DNA of 64,000 nucleotides from Apostichopus californicus (taxonomy: Eukaryota > Echinodermata > Holothuroidea > Aspidochirotida > Stichopodidae): assembly GCA_020650975.1 (NCBI GenBank), contig JAIPMN010001553.1, positions 21,024 through 85,023 of the forward strand, read 5' to 3'. Below, piece by piece: positions 63,566 through 64,000 of the stretch. A program made the position numbers and the translations under genes. Within the stretch, counting starts at the first letter, position 1; the number at the start of each line of letters is the position of its first letter. The notes under the pieces were generated by a model. That model was not told the DNA's origin, made no database searches, and saw only the letters and a program-made list of their open reading frames with translations.

Positions 63566-63631
63566 CTTGCTCCTCTGCTGTACTCTTGGCATCCCTTCCC
63601 ATCTCAGATTTTTTCTTCTTTGGAAGTTCTC
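63566..63631 (-). CDS. KSP-like microexon A (66 nt)
   Basis: A 66-nt exon, phase 1 at both ends, with acceptor tttag and donor CAAG|gtcagt. It encodes a basic segment, GELPKKKKSEMGRDAKS, then TAEEQ. It is homologous in length, phase and sequence to the next exon, so one probably arose from the other by duplication. Being symmetric, it can be skipped without a frameshift. More copies may lie right of the window. Confidence 0.75.
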
Positions 63632-63814
63632 CTAAAGTGCAAGTAGATAAAATATACATGAGTAATAAATTAATAGCTAATTTTCTTTGCCTTCAAATAA
63701 AAGGATGGACATTTTATTGGAAGTCCTCCTCAAGTGCAAATAAATAAAGTATACATCAATAGTACATTAAGAAATAGCAATTTTTCTATGCTTTCAAAGA
63801 AAAGAAGGAAATTT
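63621..63814. repeat. 97-bp tandem duplication across the microexon A acceptor
   Basis: Two diverged copies (63621-63717 and 63718-63814) start TTGGAAGT(T/C)CTCCT(A/C)AAGTGCAA. The left copy contains the first bases and acceptor of microexon A; the right copy holds a second acceptor-like site, which reads ttgag|GAGGACTTCC on the - strand. Confidence 0.75.
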
Positions 63815-64000
63815 ATTTGGATTAAATGAAAAATTGGTATAATGCATAATGGAAATTATGGATTGTATTACAAGTAAACCCCTTGTCAACTTGAAGTAGC
63901 ATGGACACTTCGAATTTCGGACACCTAAGCCTTAAATCACCCCAAAACTATATCTTCTGGTATAAATCACCTGAAAATATACTTGATATGGTGGGAGAAG

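Larger units (their letters stand above)
3720..63631 (-). other. Giant obscurin/UNC-89/SPEG-like tandem kinase gene, 3' part
   Basis: Twenty-two consecutive exons on the - strand connect in frame. The order is KSP microexon x2, Fn3, acidic linker, Ig, Ig, kinase 1, calmodulin-like tail, long acidic linker, Ig, Fn3, linker, kinase 2, stop. Two kinases separated by a linker and an Ig-Fn3 pair at the C-terminus are diagnostic of the obscurin (UNC-89) and SPEG families, giant sarcomere and sarcoplasmic-reticulum-linking proteins of muscle. The KSP-type basic repeats resemble those known in nematode UNC-89. I cannot separate obscurin from SPEG without the N-terminal part (SH3-DH-PH and more Ig domains), which would lie right of the window. 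The roughly 2,000 residues encoded here are spread over 60 kb; the largest intron is about 12 kb. Confidence 0.85.

Overview
The window is eukaryotic: split coding exons with GT-AG introns, a muscle-type Ig/Fn3/kinase gene, AT-rich introns full of minisatellites, SINE-like and hAT-like elements, and one 10-N assembly gap. A marine invertebrate is likely; a deuterostome such as an echinoderm is my guess from general appearance only, with low confidence.

Two genes converge tail to tail. At the left edge, on the + strand, are the last three coding exons (230-385, 1376-1496, 1674-1936) of a PDE12-like 2'-5' phosphodiesterase/deadenylase of the EEP nuclease family. The rest of the window (3720-63631, - strand) is the 3' part of one giant obscurin/UNC-89/SPEG-type gene, which continues past the right edge. 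I reconstructed 22 coding exons from reading frames and splice signals. In transcription order they are: two tandem KSP-like 66-nt microexons (63566-63631, 62701-62766); an Fn3 domain (56683-56979); an acidic linker (48889-48948); Ig (47848-48129); Ig (46229-46510); kinase 1 (45667-45754, 42724-42924, 39109-39247, 36344-36543, 32667-32819, 20512-20557); a regulatory tail (18794-18874); a ~620-residue acidic interkinase exon (about 12973-14837); Ig (9073-9360); Fn3 in two exons (8131-8262, 7125-7289); linker and start of kinase 2 (5778-5982); the rest of kinase 2 (4545-5014, 4314-4389, 4028-4177); and the terminal exon with the stop (3720-3891).

Kinase 1 keeps every catalytic motif and is followed by a smooth-muscle-MLCK-like calmodulin-binding helix. 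Kinase 2 has lost the glycine-rich loop pattern and has an altered catalytic loop, so it is probably a pseudokinase or atypical kinase. Three introns lie at matching positions and phases in both kinases. One of them in kinase 2 appears to use a GC donor.

The introns hold most of the unusual structure. A ~67-bp tandem array beside the Fn3 exon is built from copies of that exon's own 3' end and 5' splice site. A 33-bp array is open on both strands. Others are a ~31-bp array, a 26/30-bp array, and a ~60-bp array in the PDE12 intron that is related to a dispersed inverted-repeat element. Two short non-autonomous hAT-type elements have exact 8-bp target duplications, and a third candidate is 95 bp long. 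tRNA-derived SINE copies, a possible Penelope-like hammerhead trace, and a 2.2-kb T-rich block between two diverged direct repeats are also present. No complete transposon ORF, rRNA, functional tRNA or CRISPR array was recognised.
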